Shown piece after piece: positions 15,933 through 24,253 of a stretch of 60,326 bases of DNA. A program made the translations under genes and the position numbers. The first letter of the stretch is position 1; every line of letters starts with the position of its first letter. Location: positions 1 to 60,326 of the forward strand of contig CANRHD010000014.1 in NCBI GenBank assembly GCA_947630285.1, in the 5' to 3' direction. The DNA comes from an uncultured Clostridia bacterium (GTDB lineage: Bacteria > Bacillota > Clostridia > Oscillospirales > Acutalibacteraceae). Below the pieces are notes generated by a model. The model was given only the letters and a program-made list of their open reading frames with translations, searched no databases and was not told the DNA's origin.

Positions 15933-15941
15933 CTCTCTATT

Positions 15942-15998
15942 ATTATATCGGCATACCGAAATAATATCAATAGAAATATGATATTTTTTTATTGATAT
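15942..15998 (-). promoter_or_regulatory. hipBA promoter with operator dyad
   Basis: On the minus strand, TTGATA (15,970-15,965) and TATAAT (15,947-15,942) are separated by exactly 17 bases. A 9-bp perfect inverted repeat (ATATCAATA at 15,964-15,972, TATTGATAT at 15,990-15,998) covers the -35 box. This is where a HipB-like repressor would be expected to bind. Confidence 0.72.
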
Positions 15999-16001
15999 AA
16001 G

Positions 16002-16934
16002 CTATTTTGTTGCTCTCGCCACAGATCGAGTAAGATTTACTGCCGTAGTCGTTGCGTGAACAACGCTCATCATATTAACCTTAACGCTTGAGTCGAGTCC
16101 GAACTGCTGTGCAATTCTCGGTACTTCGTTGGCAGCAAGCATGATGCCGAGACCTAACAGCATATTATTGGGGAATGTTAAGAGACCGAGAAACAGCAAG
16201 GTTGTCTGCATAAAGGCTGTTAAGCACAGTGCGGCAATCTGTTTCATCCACTGATTAAATCCGTCTGTATATCCTCTCGGAACGGAGAACATATACAGCG
16301 AGCCGACTGCCATTTGTATAAGCAGAATACCCCCTCGCTTTATATTCGCAAAAAATATCTTTATTACGCAGTAAGCAAAAGCTATGAGCGCAAGAAGATT
16401 AAAAAGGTTAAATGTCACCTGTGCGGATACCTCAAAACTGCCTTGCAGTACGCTCATACTTTGACCTGCCATATCAAGCGACTGAGTGCCTGCAAAAATT
16501 CGTGATAAATCGTGTGAGAAAGTGTTTTGCAGACTGATGCAAAATTTATACAATTCAACAGGTAATACTCCAATGAGTGAACAGGCAAAAAAGCCTTTTA
16601 ATATATTGATTGCCGTTGTTTTAATATTGGCCCTGCCGCACTGATATTCAATCGCCACATCAAAAACAGCAACTGCTGTGCCTACGGCAAAAAGAGACCA
16701 GCCGAATAGCGTAAACAGCTTTATGGTTGCCTTTACCCAGTCAAGATCAAATATATCTGCGCCCATGTTGCCCATCATAGTGAAAAAGTCTGCAACTGCA
16801 CCGTAAATCGTTTCATAAAACCATTGCAGCATTGCATTCCAAATAACATTTGAGATTTGCTGCCCAAGCGTATCAAACACGCTGCCTATTGCATCTCCTA
16901 AGCCGGAGATTATATCACCTAACCAATCAAACAA
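16002..16934 (-). CDS. VirB6/TrbL-type conjugal transfer membrane protein
   Basis: A polytopic membrane protein of about 310 residues, with an amphipathic N-terminus and at least five hydrophobic segments (around 70-95, 110-130, 180-205, 210-230 and 235-265). It has the TrbL/VirB6 pattern of inner-membrane channel proteins. The open frame begins at a TTG at 16,949, but GGAGGTG inside that stretch precedes a second TTG at 16,934 with proper spacing, which I prefer. Its neighbours are the VirB2-like gene upstream and the inserted hipBA pair downstream. Confidence 0.82.
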   Translation of the reverse strand: MFDWLGDIISGLGDAIGSVFDTLGQQISNVIWNAMLQWFYETIYGAVADFFTMMGNMGADIFDLDWVKATIKLFTLFGWSLFAVGTAVAVFDVAIEYQCGRANIKTTAINILKGFFACSLIGVLPVELYKFCISLQNTFSHDLSRIFAGTQSLDMAGQSMSVLQGSFEVSAQVTFNLFNLLALIAFAYCVIKIFFANIKRGGILLIQMAVGSLYMFSVPRGYTDGFNQWMKQIAALCLTAFMQTTLLFLGLLTFPNNMLLGLGIMLAANEVPRIAQQFGLDSSVKVNMMSVVHATTTAVNLTRSVARATK

Positions 16935-16951
16935 GTTATTCACCTCCAAAG

Positions 16952-16976
16952 AGCCGTACCGGTTTTCAGTACGGCT
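16952..16976 (-). other. Intercistronic hairpin between VirB2-like and VirB6-like genes
   Basis: AGCCGTAC (16,952-16,959) and GTACGGCT (16,969-16,976) form a perfect 8-bp stem with a 9-nt loop. No T-run follows on the minus strand, so it is more likely an RNA-processing or stability element than a terminator. The ribosome-binding site of the VirB6-like gene follows directly. Confidence 0.5.
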
Positions 16977-16987
16977 ATATTAACCGG

Positions 16988-17323
16988 TTAGAGAATTGAC
17001 CAGATATACAGCGGTGCTGTGAGAGTAAAGATAAGGCAGGCAAAGAGAATTGCAGGTGCGGCAAATTCAAACTGGCCGTGCTTTCGGTATTCAAAATACG
17101 AAGTGCCGACCTTTACAAAAAACAATATAGCCAATATCATATCCACTACAGGGAAGACGACATTGTTTACAACTGTTTTAATCTGTGACTGTGCAGCTTT
17201 CCATGTACTTTCTATAGCGCTTGCCACATCTCCGGCGGCAAATGCTGTTACCGAAAAGCAGACGGTAATTAATACGAATATCAGCGCACAGAGCAGAATA
17301 CTTAATACTTTCTTCTTTTTCAT
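16988..17323 (-). CDS. VirB2-like pilin subunit (DUF3852-like)
   Basis: A 111-residue protein with a signal peptide (about 1-30, KKKKVLSILLCALIFVLI ending near AFAA) and two hydrophobic helices (about 54-70 and 88-108) around a short basic loop. This is the usual VirB2/TrbC pilin layout, and I recognise the DUF3852 family of clostridial ICEs. GGAGGAAAT precedes the ATG. It overlaps the end of the DUF4406 gene by 4 bp and is followed by the VirB6-like gene. Confidence 0.75.
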   Translation of the reverse strand: MKKKKVLSILLCALIFVLITVCFSVTAFAAGDVASAIESTWKAAQSQIKTVVNNVVFPVVDMILAILFFVKVGTSYFEYRKHGQFEFAAPAILFACLIFTLTAPLYIWSIL

Positions 17324-17661
17324 AGGGTATTTCCTCCGATCTTTTTTGTTATTTCATTGTCCGTAATCCTGCGGATACGAATATTAAGATTTTTGCAAAA
17401 CTGTATTTCGGCTCTCATACCTTCGGTTTCTTCATTGCCGAAAATCCACATTTCATCACAGAACCATAAAAGGCTTAGACCTGCCGACATACCGATTTCA
17501 CGCTCTTTAGGTATGATGTCATTCAGGCAGAGCGCATAAAAATGCGGTACGACCGGAGCCGTACCGCACAACAATGCAAACCTTGCATATTGCTTAACTT
17601 TTTTAAGATTTTCTTTGACATCACCGCCGAGAGGAGCGCAAATATATACCTTACGCATCAT
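17320..17661 (-). CDS. DUF4406/nucleoside deoxyribosyltransferase-like protein
   Basis: A 113-residue protein starting KVYICAPLGGDVKEN, typical of DUF4406 and related nucleoside 2-deoxyribosyltransferase-like folds. The middle reads VVPHFYALCLND and the later part DEMWIFGNEETEGMRAEI, where the family has an Asp and a nucleotide-contacting Glu. Its role in an ICE is unknown. The start overlaps the stop of the surface-protein gene (ATGATG), so the two are translationally coupled. Confidence 0.72.
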   Translation of the reverse strand: MMRKVYICAPLGGDVKENLKKVKQYARFALLCGTAPVVPHFYALCLNDIIPKEREIGMSAGLSLLWFCDEMWIFGNEETEGMRAEIQFCKNLNIRIRRITDNEITKKIGGNTL

Positions 17662-20600
17662 TCGCTGTCATCGTCCTTTTTCTTCTTGAAACAGATAACG
17701 GCGGCGGAAACAAGACCGCCTAAGGCGACAGCTCCCAATCCGAACCAAAAGCCGAGATTTCTGTCATCACCTGTTTGGGGAATCTTAGGCATCAGTGAAA
17801 TGAGTTTTACGGTTTGACCGTCATCGTTAATATCTGCATGCACCGCTATTTCAACAGTATCATGATAAAGCGTTTCAAATACAACAAGCTGCGTATCAGC
17901 CTTTATATACTTTGCATCAAAGTTAAATGAAACGGTTACCTCGCCGCCGCTTTTTTCGGAGATGAATGCGGCCTCGCTTGTAACAGGCTTTGCGTCAATC
18001 TCAAACGGCTTTCCTGTGGATTTATCCATAAGAACGCCCTTGATTGTATATTCCTTGCCGGGTGTAAGGTTGGTGAATTTTATTTTATCGACAATGGTGA
18101 TATTACCCTTAGCGGTCGCTTCTTTTTTACCGTTTGCTTTTGCTGTTGTATGAATTTCAGGCACTTTCACAGTTACGGTCTGACCCTTATCGTCAATATC
18201 AGCGTGCACGGCAAGCTGTTTTGAATTCTTGCAAAGAGTTTCAAAAACTACAATATCCGTATCAGCCTTAATATATTTACTGTCAAATACAAATTCAACT
18301 GCTGCCGTTCCGCTCGGCTCTGTCGGAATAAAGTTGGTTTCTGCTGTTACGGTTTCGCCGTTTATAACAAGTTCCTTGCCTGTGCTTTTATCCATTAACA
18401 CGCCCTTGAGCGTGTATTCCTTATTCGGTATAAGGTGTTCGTACTCAACCGTATCGGTTAATGTGAATACCTCTGTTGCACATATTTCTTTTTCACCGTC
18501 AACAGCGGCAGTCGTTTTTAGTTCGGGTATTCTATCGTTAACTGCCGTGATTTCAATTATCTGTTCATTGTCGGTAACTGTGATATGGTGAATATCCTCG
18601 CTTGATAAATAATTTTCGGCAGGTTGTAATTCCTTGACTATCCACTCGCCGAACGGAATATTTTCAAATACAAAAATGCCGTCCTTATCTGTTTTGGCAG
18701 TAAGAATGGCATTGCCTTTTATATATTCTGTTTCATCGGCATTGAAAAGTCCGAATATAGCGCCATCTATGGTTTCTTCGGTTTCACGGTCAATCTTTAT
18801 GCCCTTAATCGTACCGTAAATAAGGTCATTTTCTATAGGCTCACCGTCATTTAGATTGATTTCGTAAATATCAATATCCTGTCCTTTGTATTCGGTTTCA
18901 AACTCATACTTTTTATCGGAAAGGATATAATGCTCATCTGTTGCTATCTCTTTTACATAAAACTTATAACCGATTGGCAAATCACAGTTGAATGTGAGAT
19001 TGCCGTTTTCATTACAATTACCATAAGTGATTAACGCATCTTCAGGAATAATAGAACCATTGGCCGCAGAGATATTTTCACCGGCATATATGCCAAACTG
19101 AACAGATAAAATTTCATTATTCATTCCGAATTTAAATATATTATCCTGAGATAATTCCTTTAACAGCGAAACAGATACTTTCTGTCTGTGGTTGAATACG
19201 GAAAGCGCCGTTGAGGTAATTTTAACATCCTGACCTGCGTAGGTTAATTCAACATCGTACTGCTTATCAGCATTTACATATCCGTTCGGAGAAGTCTTTT
19301 CGATTACTGTATATCTGCCAAGATACAATTCTTTTGATTTTGCAATTCCTTTGCCGTCAGTTGTAATTTCATCAACAAGCTCGCCCTTGTAGGCTCTGAC
19401 TGTTCCGTCAAGGGTAGTTATATCTTCGGCGGCATAGATTTGGAATACTGCATTTGCAAGAGTCCCTTTTTCATATCTCGGTGAATAGGTTACAGGAAAC
19501 GCAATGTCGTTTCCGTTTTCGTCAGTATATCCGCCGCCGAGCATTCCGACGGATGAGAAAACATCTCCCTCTTTGGTAATCTCAATTATACCTTTCTGCG
19601 CCATATCACTTGCCTTAACTTTTACAACGGTAACGCCTGTATCGGTTGAGCTGTTTTCCTGCGTTATTTTAAACGGAATAAGTGTGGAATCAAGCACATA
19701 ACCGTAGGGAGCTTTAACTTCCTTTAAGAAATAATTACCAAACGGTAATTTTTCAGGTGTAATAAGATAACCCTCTGAATTCGTATAAAAAGTGTGGATT
19801 TCAGTTACTTTTGGATAGGTGAACTGCATTGAAATTCTATGATTATTACTGTCATAAATTTCAAAAGCAGCGCCCTCATATGCAATCTGCTTGCCTGTTT
19901 CTTTATCAAGTTTTACTATTTTGAGATACGATTCAAAGTTAGCGTTGTTAATTAAAAACTTGTATTCTTTCATATCGGTGTCGATATACACTTCAAAGTC
20001 CTTAATCTTTTCTCTGCCGTTCCAGCCCTTAGTCTGATGCACGGTATATACGCCGTAAGGAAGCAATTTTGAGCTTGCAAAGCCGTCTTCATCACAAATA
20101 ACGGTATCACGCTCGTCCTTATCTGCCTTTGCAAAGGAGCCTGACGATTTTAGATAAATCTGAAATTCAGCGCCTTTTTCGGGAGTTTCAATTTGCGTTG
20201 AGCCGTCATCGGTGTGCTTAATAATTGCAATTTTACCCTTGATTACCTGCTCAATCACATTTTTTGATATACCGTTATATTCAATAGTATATATCTTTGG
20301 ATCAGCGCCAACCCTGTGCACTGTTTCATCTACAAGATAGCCTTCACTTGCGGTGATTTCTTTAATCGTCCAGTCATCGCCGCAGGCATAGTATTTTGTT
20401 GTAAACTGTCCGTTTGCGTCTGTGGAGTAAGTGTCTACAAGCTCGCCGCTCTTGTAAATACCGTAAACTGCGCCTGCAAGAGAAGCGTCACCCTGAGGAT
20501 TGCCTTTTTCCGAATCTCTTTTTGTAACGGTAACACGAAATTTTTTGAAAATATTCTCAAAGTTTTTGTTTGTTACCTTATTCCACTCAATGGTTGCTGT

Positions 20601-22091
20601 CTGCTTTTCCGGCACGACATAGCGAATTTCGGTATCAACTTCTTCAAGAGTATATCCCGAACCGATTAAAACATCTTTAAAATATGCCTTACCGCTTTTA
20701 TCTGTAACTGCGTATTCGTCAACCTTTAATCCGGAAAGCGAAGTTCCGTACAGATGAAATTTAACGCCCTCATTTATACCGTCCTCGCTGATTTTAGTAA
20801 CAGTGAGATTGCCTCGTTTCAGCTTATTGCTAAAGGTAACGGTTGCGGTTTGTCCCGAAACAACTGTTACACGGCGTGTTTCCTGCGGTTCATATTTATT
20901 CTCTGTTTGCTCGGTCACAGTGTAAACACCGGGCATAAGGTTGTCAATTTGAATCTGACCGTCCTTTGCTGTTTTAACAGTTTTGTCAATTCCGTTACCC
21001 TGAACTCGAAATGAAACGCCGTCAACCTTGCCGTCCTCTGAGGTTTTCACAATCTTAGCAGAACCGTAAGAAACTTTAATTTTAACATACGCCTTCACAG
21101 GGTCGCTGACGGATTGTGCATAGGTGACCATATCTTGAGAACCTTTACCGGGCGTATAAATGCCGTCTGTCCAAGTGATTAAGCCTTTTCTCTGTGAGTT
21201 CTTTTTCGAAGCGGTAATGCTTACTGCATCGCTTGGTGCAGTGTTTGCTGTAATTGTCAGTTTGTTTCCTGACACAGAGAATTTAAGGCTTTCGTTATTT
21301 GAAGAAAAATTGTAATCCCCCAAAACACCGTTTGAATCGGTAAGAACAGATATATACTGTTTGCCGTCCCATTGCATTTCAACAGTTTTTGCCTTGCCTG
21401 CAGACCTTGCGCAGAAGGAGGGTACTTTTGTGTGATTTTGAACAGATTTTTCAATATCCGAATAGTGTTTTAAAATCTGACTGCGTATCGGATTGTTTTC
21501 TTTAATAAAATCCAATACTCTGTCACAGTTTCCGGTATCGACATGGTTGAAATTTTCATTTCGTTCACCGACAATCGTTTCCCAAATTAAAATCTGTGTA
21601 GCTATTGCAAAAGAAAGTTTATCAGCGCCGGAAGCGTCCTGCGTTTTCCACTCTGTTGAAAGATTTCCTGTATAGCCGTATTGCAAAATTCTGCCGATAA
21701 ATATCTTTATTTCGTCACCGCCGATTGTACGGTTAAATTCGGACGGAAAGTTGTTCCAAAAGTTTTCGTCCTTTTGTGTAAAGGTATCGCCGGTGTACTG
21801 TCCTGTTCCGGGTTCAATGCAGTAGCATATTTTACCCGTATATGAGCCTATGGCACGAAGTGCCATAGTGTCTGACGCTCCGCCTGTATTCCAGCCGTTC
21901 ATATATTTCAGGTCTTTGTGGCCCCAGCCGGAAAGGTTTGCTTCTCCGCTGCGGGGAAATTCCACGATATATACATCCGCCTTTTCACCGACAGCGGCAA
22001 ATACCGTTGTACCGGGTTCCACAAAGAAAGATACACATAAAATTAACGCAAGTAAAAAGGAAATACTGCGTTTAAAAATATTTGTTTTCAT
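17658..22091 (-). CDS. VaFE/SpaA-repeat cell-wall-anchored surface protein
   Basis: A 1477-residue sortase substrate. It has a signal peptide (about 1-32), then a thioester (TQxA) domain whose Cys is in ICYCIEPG and whose Gln is in ATQILIWE. At least seven SpaA/Cna-B-like repeats with isopeptide-type Lys/Glu patterns follow. Two VaFE repeats (VVFETL) come next, then the sorting signal IPQTGD, a hydrophobic helix and a basic tail. It should form a covalently locked adhesin stalk that brings cells together for conjugation or binds host or bacterial surfaces. It starts after GGAGGTAATAAC and ends overlapping the DUF4406 gene. Confidence 0.9.
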   Translation of the reverse strand: MKTNIFKRSISFLLALILCVSFFVEPGTTVFAAVGEKADVYIVEFPRSGEANLSGWGHKDLKYMNGWNTGGASDTMALRAIGSYTGKICYCIEPGTGQYTGDTFTQKDENFWNNFPSEFNRTIGGDEIKIFIGRILQYGYTGNLSTEWKTQDASGADKLSFAIATQILIWETIVGERNENFNHVDTGNCDRVLDFIKENNPIRSQILKHYSDIEKSVQNHTKVPSFCARSAGKAKTVEMQWDGKQYISVLTDSNGVLGDYNFSSNNESLKFSVSGNKLTITANTAPSDAVSITASKKNSQRKGLITWTDGIYTPGKGSQDMVTYAQSVSDPVKAYVKIKVSYGSAKIVKTSEDGKVDGVSFRVQGNGIDKTVKTAKDGQIQIDNLMPGVYTVTEQTENKYEPQETRRVTVVSGQTATVTFSNKLKRGNLTVTKISEDGINEGVKFHLYGTSLSGLKVDEYAVTDKSGKAYFKDVLIGSGYTLEEVDTEIRYVVPEKQTATIEWNKVTNKNFENIFKKFRVTVTKRDSEKGNPQGDASLAGAVYGIYKSGELVDTYSTDANGQFTTKYYACGDDWTIKEITASEGYLVDETVHRVGADPKIYTIEYNGISKNVIEQVIKGKIAIIKHTDDGSTQIETPEKGAEFQIYLKSSGSFAKADKDERDTVICDEDGFASSKLLPYGVYTVHQTKGWNGREKIKDFEVYIDTDMKEYKFLINNANFESYLKIVKLDKETGKQIAYEGAAFEIYDSNNHRISMQFTYPKVTEIHTFYTNSEGYLITPEKLPFGNYFLKEVKAPYGYVLDSTLIPFKITQENSSTDTGVTVVKVKASDMAQKGIIEITKEGDVFSSVGMLGGGYTDENGNDIAFPVTYSPRYEKGTLANAVFQIYAAEDITTLDGTVRAYKGELVDEITTDGKGIAKSKELYLGRYTVIEKTSPNGYVNADKQYDVELTYAGQDVKITSTALSVFNHRQKVSVSLLKELSQDNIFKFGMNNEILSVQFGIYAGENISAANGSIIPEDALITYGNCNENGNLTFNCDLPIGYKFYVKEIATDEHYILSDKKYEFETEYKGQDIDIYEINLNDGEPIENDLIYGTIKGIKIDRETEETIDGAIFGLFNADETEYIKGNAILTAKTDKDGIFVFENIPFGEWIVKELQPAENYLSSEDIHHITVTDNEQIIEITAVNDRIPELKTTAAVDGEKEICATEVFTLTDTVEYEHLIPNKEYTLKGVLMDKSTGKELVINGETVTAETNFIPTEPSGTAAVEFVFDSKYIKADTDIVVFETLCKNSKQLAVHADIDDKGQTVTVKVPEIHTTAKANGKKEATAKGNITIVDKIKFTNLTPGKEYTIKGVLMDKSTGKPFEIDAKPVTSEAAFISEKSGGEVTVSFNFDAKYIKADTQLVVFETLYHDTVEIAVHADINDDGQTVKLISLMPKIPQTGDDRNLGFWFGLGAVALGGLVSAAVICFKKKKDDDSE

Positions 22092-22114
22092 TGGTTATTA
22101 CCTCCGTTGTAATA

Positions 22115-22146
22115 GAAAAAACGCGCCGCTTTTCTGCGATGCGCGT
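22115..22146 (-). terminator. Terminator before the surface-protein gene
   Basis: ACGCGC (22,121-22,126) pairs with GCGCGT (22,141-22,146), with an inner GC pair. On the minus strand the stem is followed by six T. It separates the lipoprotein gene from the large surface-protein gene. The downstream TCTATTA-AACG-AGGT-AATAAC resembles the leader of the VirB3-like gene. Confidence 0.7.
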
Positions 22147-22164
22147 AAGATTATATGTTTTGTT

Positions 22165-22854
22165 TTAAGCGTAACCGATATAGATTTCATAAGAATTGTC
22201 TGCAACTTTTTCTGCCCATATCCATACATCTGTTATATCTTCATCTTTGGCATAGCGATTGAGTCTGCTTTTTATATCCCGTTCGAGATATTTGCATTTT
22301 GAGTTTGCAGGGATCGGATTATCCCAGCAGTCGACTGCCGAGCTTTCAAGCCTTAATCCTACGCTTTTAGCATAGTTTTTAGCGTAGTTTATCCAATAAT
22401 TAATATCAAATTCAGGTTCGGCAGGTTTGGCTGTTGGTTTTTCTGCAGGTTCAGTAGTTTCGGATGCCTTTTCTTGCCGGGCAGTTGTCTGTACCGACTT
22501 TTGAACAGATGATGTTGTCGGTATATCTGTATTCTCGGACGGGGCATACTGCTTTTTCTGCATATCCCGTTTCTCAGTCTGAGACAGCTGCTTGGCATTT
22601 TGATTTGCAACTTTAGCAACAGATTCGGTATGCAGTACGGTTGTTTCTTTTTCTGTTGTAATTTTATTATCAGTAACCGTAGAAGAATTTTCGGCAGCGG
22701 CGCCATCGCTTGTTTCGGCGTCCGATGTTACGCCTGCCGAAGAAGTATCTGCCATATCTGTTTCTTTGCAATTAACTGTTTGTGTATGGCCGCATCCTGC
22801 AAGTGTTATCAGAATTAATGCTGCAAGCATTGCGGATAAAATTCTGCTTTTCAT
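22165..22854 (-). CDS. Putative lipoprotein of ICE
   Basis: A 229-residue exported protein with a lipoprotein signal peptide ending in the lipobox LAGC (Cys about 21). A long Ser/Thr/Glu-rich, low-complexity linker (about 25-145) follows, then a small C-terminal domain (DINYWINYAKNYAKSVGLRLE to YEIYIGYA) with no motif I recognise. GAGGTG precedes the ATG. It lies between the SpoVG-like gene and the surface-protein gene, so it may assist mating-pair contact. This role is inferred from position only. Confidence 0.7.
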   Translation of the reverse strand: MKSRILSAMLAALILITLAGCGHTQTVNCKETDMADTSSAGVTSDAETSDGAAAENSSTVTDNKITTEKETTVLHTESVAKVANQNAKQLSQTEKRDMQKKQYAPSENTDIPTTSSVQKSVQTTARQEKASETTEPAEKPTAKPAEPEFDINYWINYAKNYAKSVGLRLESSAVDCWDNPIPANSKCKYLERDIKSRLNRYAKDEDITDVWIWAEKVADNSYEIYIGYA

Positions 22855-22919
22855 AGCTTGTCACCTCAAACACAAGAATACCGACAAATTTTCAAAAGTC
22901 CAGACAATTTTTTAAAATA

Positions 22920-23288
22920 CTACATGGACGGCTGTATATCTGCCGTCTCTGCTTCATCTTCGGGCAGATTATCCATATCCTGTTCCTCGCTGAGCTTCGC
23001 CTCATATGCTTCGGTGACCTTATCAATTAACTCATTGCGTGCTTTGGCAGTAATCGGATGGCAGATATCGCTGTACTGCATTTTTCCGTCTTTTTTATAG
23101 CTGTTTGACGGCATAGAGACGAAAAGACCTTTAACCGAATCAATAACCTTGATGCCGTGAACGGCAAAAGCACCGCCTATATTGACAGATGCGTATGCCT
23201 TAATGTTTGAATCTTCCTGATCGACAAGACGGTCAATTCTCGCCGTGATATTTGAAAGCGGTTGCTTTTGTTCTTTTTTCTTTGCCAT
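22920..23288 (-). CDS. SpoVG-family protein
   Basis: 122 residues. The central part (IKAYASVNIGGAFAVHGIKVIDSVKGLFVSMPS, given here in pieces: IKAYASVNIGGAF, VHGIKVIDS, GLFVSMPS) followed by DICHPI and ITAKARNELI matches SpoVG, a small nucleic-acid-binding regulator. An acidic tail of about 25 residues is added. SpoVG homologues are frequent in clostridial ICEs, where they probably act as gene regulators. It sits 21 bp after the DUF3846 gene in the same direction. Confidence 0.85.
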   Translation of the reverse strand: MAKKKEQKQPLSNITARIDRLVDQEDSNIKAYASVNIGGAFAVHGIKVIDSVKGLFVSMPSNSYKKDGKMQYSDICHPITAKARNELIDKVTEAYEAKLSEEQDMDNLPEDEAETADIQPSM

Positions 23289-23309
23289 AATGTTTTCTCC
23301 TGTCTTTAA

Positions 23310-23678
23310 TTAAATTGAATAAAAGGTAATGCCCATATCGGCTTCCACCTCATCCTGTGATATATCTTCAGGCTCTGCGAACCTGTCCATATATTTTACC
23401 GTTTCGCTGTCCGTGAGGGAACGAAAGTTTTCCCCACCGTCACCGACTACGAAAAATGTTCCTGCAATGATACTGCTACCGTCATGGATTCTGCGGTTGC
23501 CCTCTAAGCCCCGTAGCTTACCTTCTTCATTACAGATAATCATCGTACCGTCACCGTTATATACAACCTCAATATATCCGTCAACTGCTTTTTGCAATGC
23601 GGACAATTCATCATCAATTTTAGCTACATACGGCGATTTGTGCGGTTCGACCATTACAACAGTTAATTTTTCAGACAT
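23310..23678 (-). CDS. DUF3846 protein
   Basis: 122 residues: VVMVEPHKSPYVAKIDDELSALQ, then YIEVVYNGDGTMIICNEEGKL, then NRRIHDGSSIIAGTFFVVGD, which is the DUF3846 pattern. Function is unknown. This family is a steady marker of ICE regulatory blocks in Clostridia. It overlaps the upstream AbrB-like gene by 8 bp. Confidence 0.78.
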   Translation of the reverse strand: MSEKLTVVMVEPHKSPYVAKIDDELSALQKAVDGYIEVVYNGDGTMIICNEEGKLRGLEGNRRIHDGSSIIAGTFFVVGDGGENFRSLTDSETVKYMDRFAEPEDISQDEVEADMGITFYSI

Positions 23679-23988
23679 TTAATTCACCGTCCAATTTAGT
23701 ATTTTGCTGTTCTGCCCAACGGACAGACAAATGCACTAAAGCCGCTCTTTGCTGTTCGGGAGAGAGACCGTTTAGAAAATCAAAGAGCGTAACTTCATCT
23801 TCTTTTAACGGAGGTTGACTTTGTTTGCAGTTGTTGCAGAGCTTTTCACGCTTAACAATCACCGACCTGCCGTCTGCTGTTTCTGTAAATGACAGCACAT
23901 CGTTATACTTAAACCCCACTCTCTGCCTGATTTCAAAGGGGATAGTAATTCTTCCCCGTTTGCCGAGAATGCGAAATGTTTTATTCAT
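23671..23988 (-). CDS. AbrB/SpoVT-like transcriptional regulator
   Basis: About 105 residues. The N-terminal swapped-hairpin domain reads FRILGKRGRITIPFEIRQRVG, the hallmark of AbrB/MazE DNA-binding proteins. A CNNC motif near 52 and a C-terminal helical part follow. The open frame extends to 24,063, but the ATG at 23,988 follows GAGAGGGAT and starts the domain correctly. It overlaps the upstream Cys-rich AbrB-like gene by 8 bp. Confidence 0.78.
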   Translation of the reverse strand: MNKTFRILGKRGRITIPFEIRQRVGFKYNDVLSFTETADGRSVIVKREKLCNNCKQSQPPLKEDEVTLFDFLNGLSPEQQRAALVHLSVRWAEQQNTKLDGELNV

Positions 23989-24253
23989 CAAAATATCCCT
24001 CTCTTTCCTCACAGCCGTTACAGCAAGGGCAGTGTTCGCAATTTCCATCGCAGTTGATTTCACTCATAGGACAATGCTTACAGTTGCCGTCACAGACAAA
24101 ATCTTCTGCATTTTTTACTGTGTTGATAATGATTTTGCCGTTTCCGGCACTCATCTGAACAACGCTTTCTTCGCCAATGCCTGCTTCTTCAAGCATTTCA
24201 ACCGGCACTGAAAAGAGGATATATTCGGCCGTGTTCATTTTTGAATTTTGCAT
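23981..24253 (-). CDS. AbrB-like protein with Cys-rich C-terminus
   Basis: About 90 residues. The first part (YILFSVPVEMLEEAGIGEESVVQMSAGNGKIIINTV) resembles an AbrB-type fold; pieces are YILFSVPVEMLEEAG and VQMSAGNGKIIINTV. The C-terminal 40 residues hold ten cysteines, including CDGNCxHCP twice, which suggests bound metal. I chose the ATG at 24,253, eight bases after AAAGGAG. It overlaps the Dam gene by 19 bp and the next AbrB-like gene by 8 bp. Possibly a redox- or metal-sensing regulator. Confidence 0.68.
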   Translation of the reverse strand: MQNSKMNTAEYILFSVPVEMLEEAGIGEESVVQMSAGNGKIIINTVKNAEDFVCDGNCKHCPMSEINCDGNCEHCPCCNGCEEREGYFDE

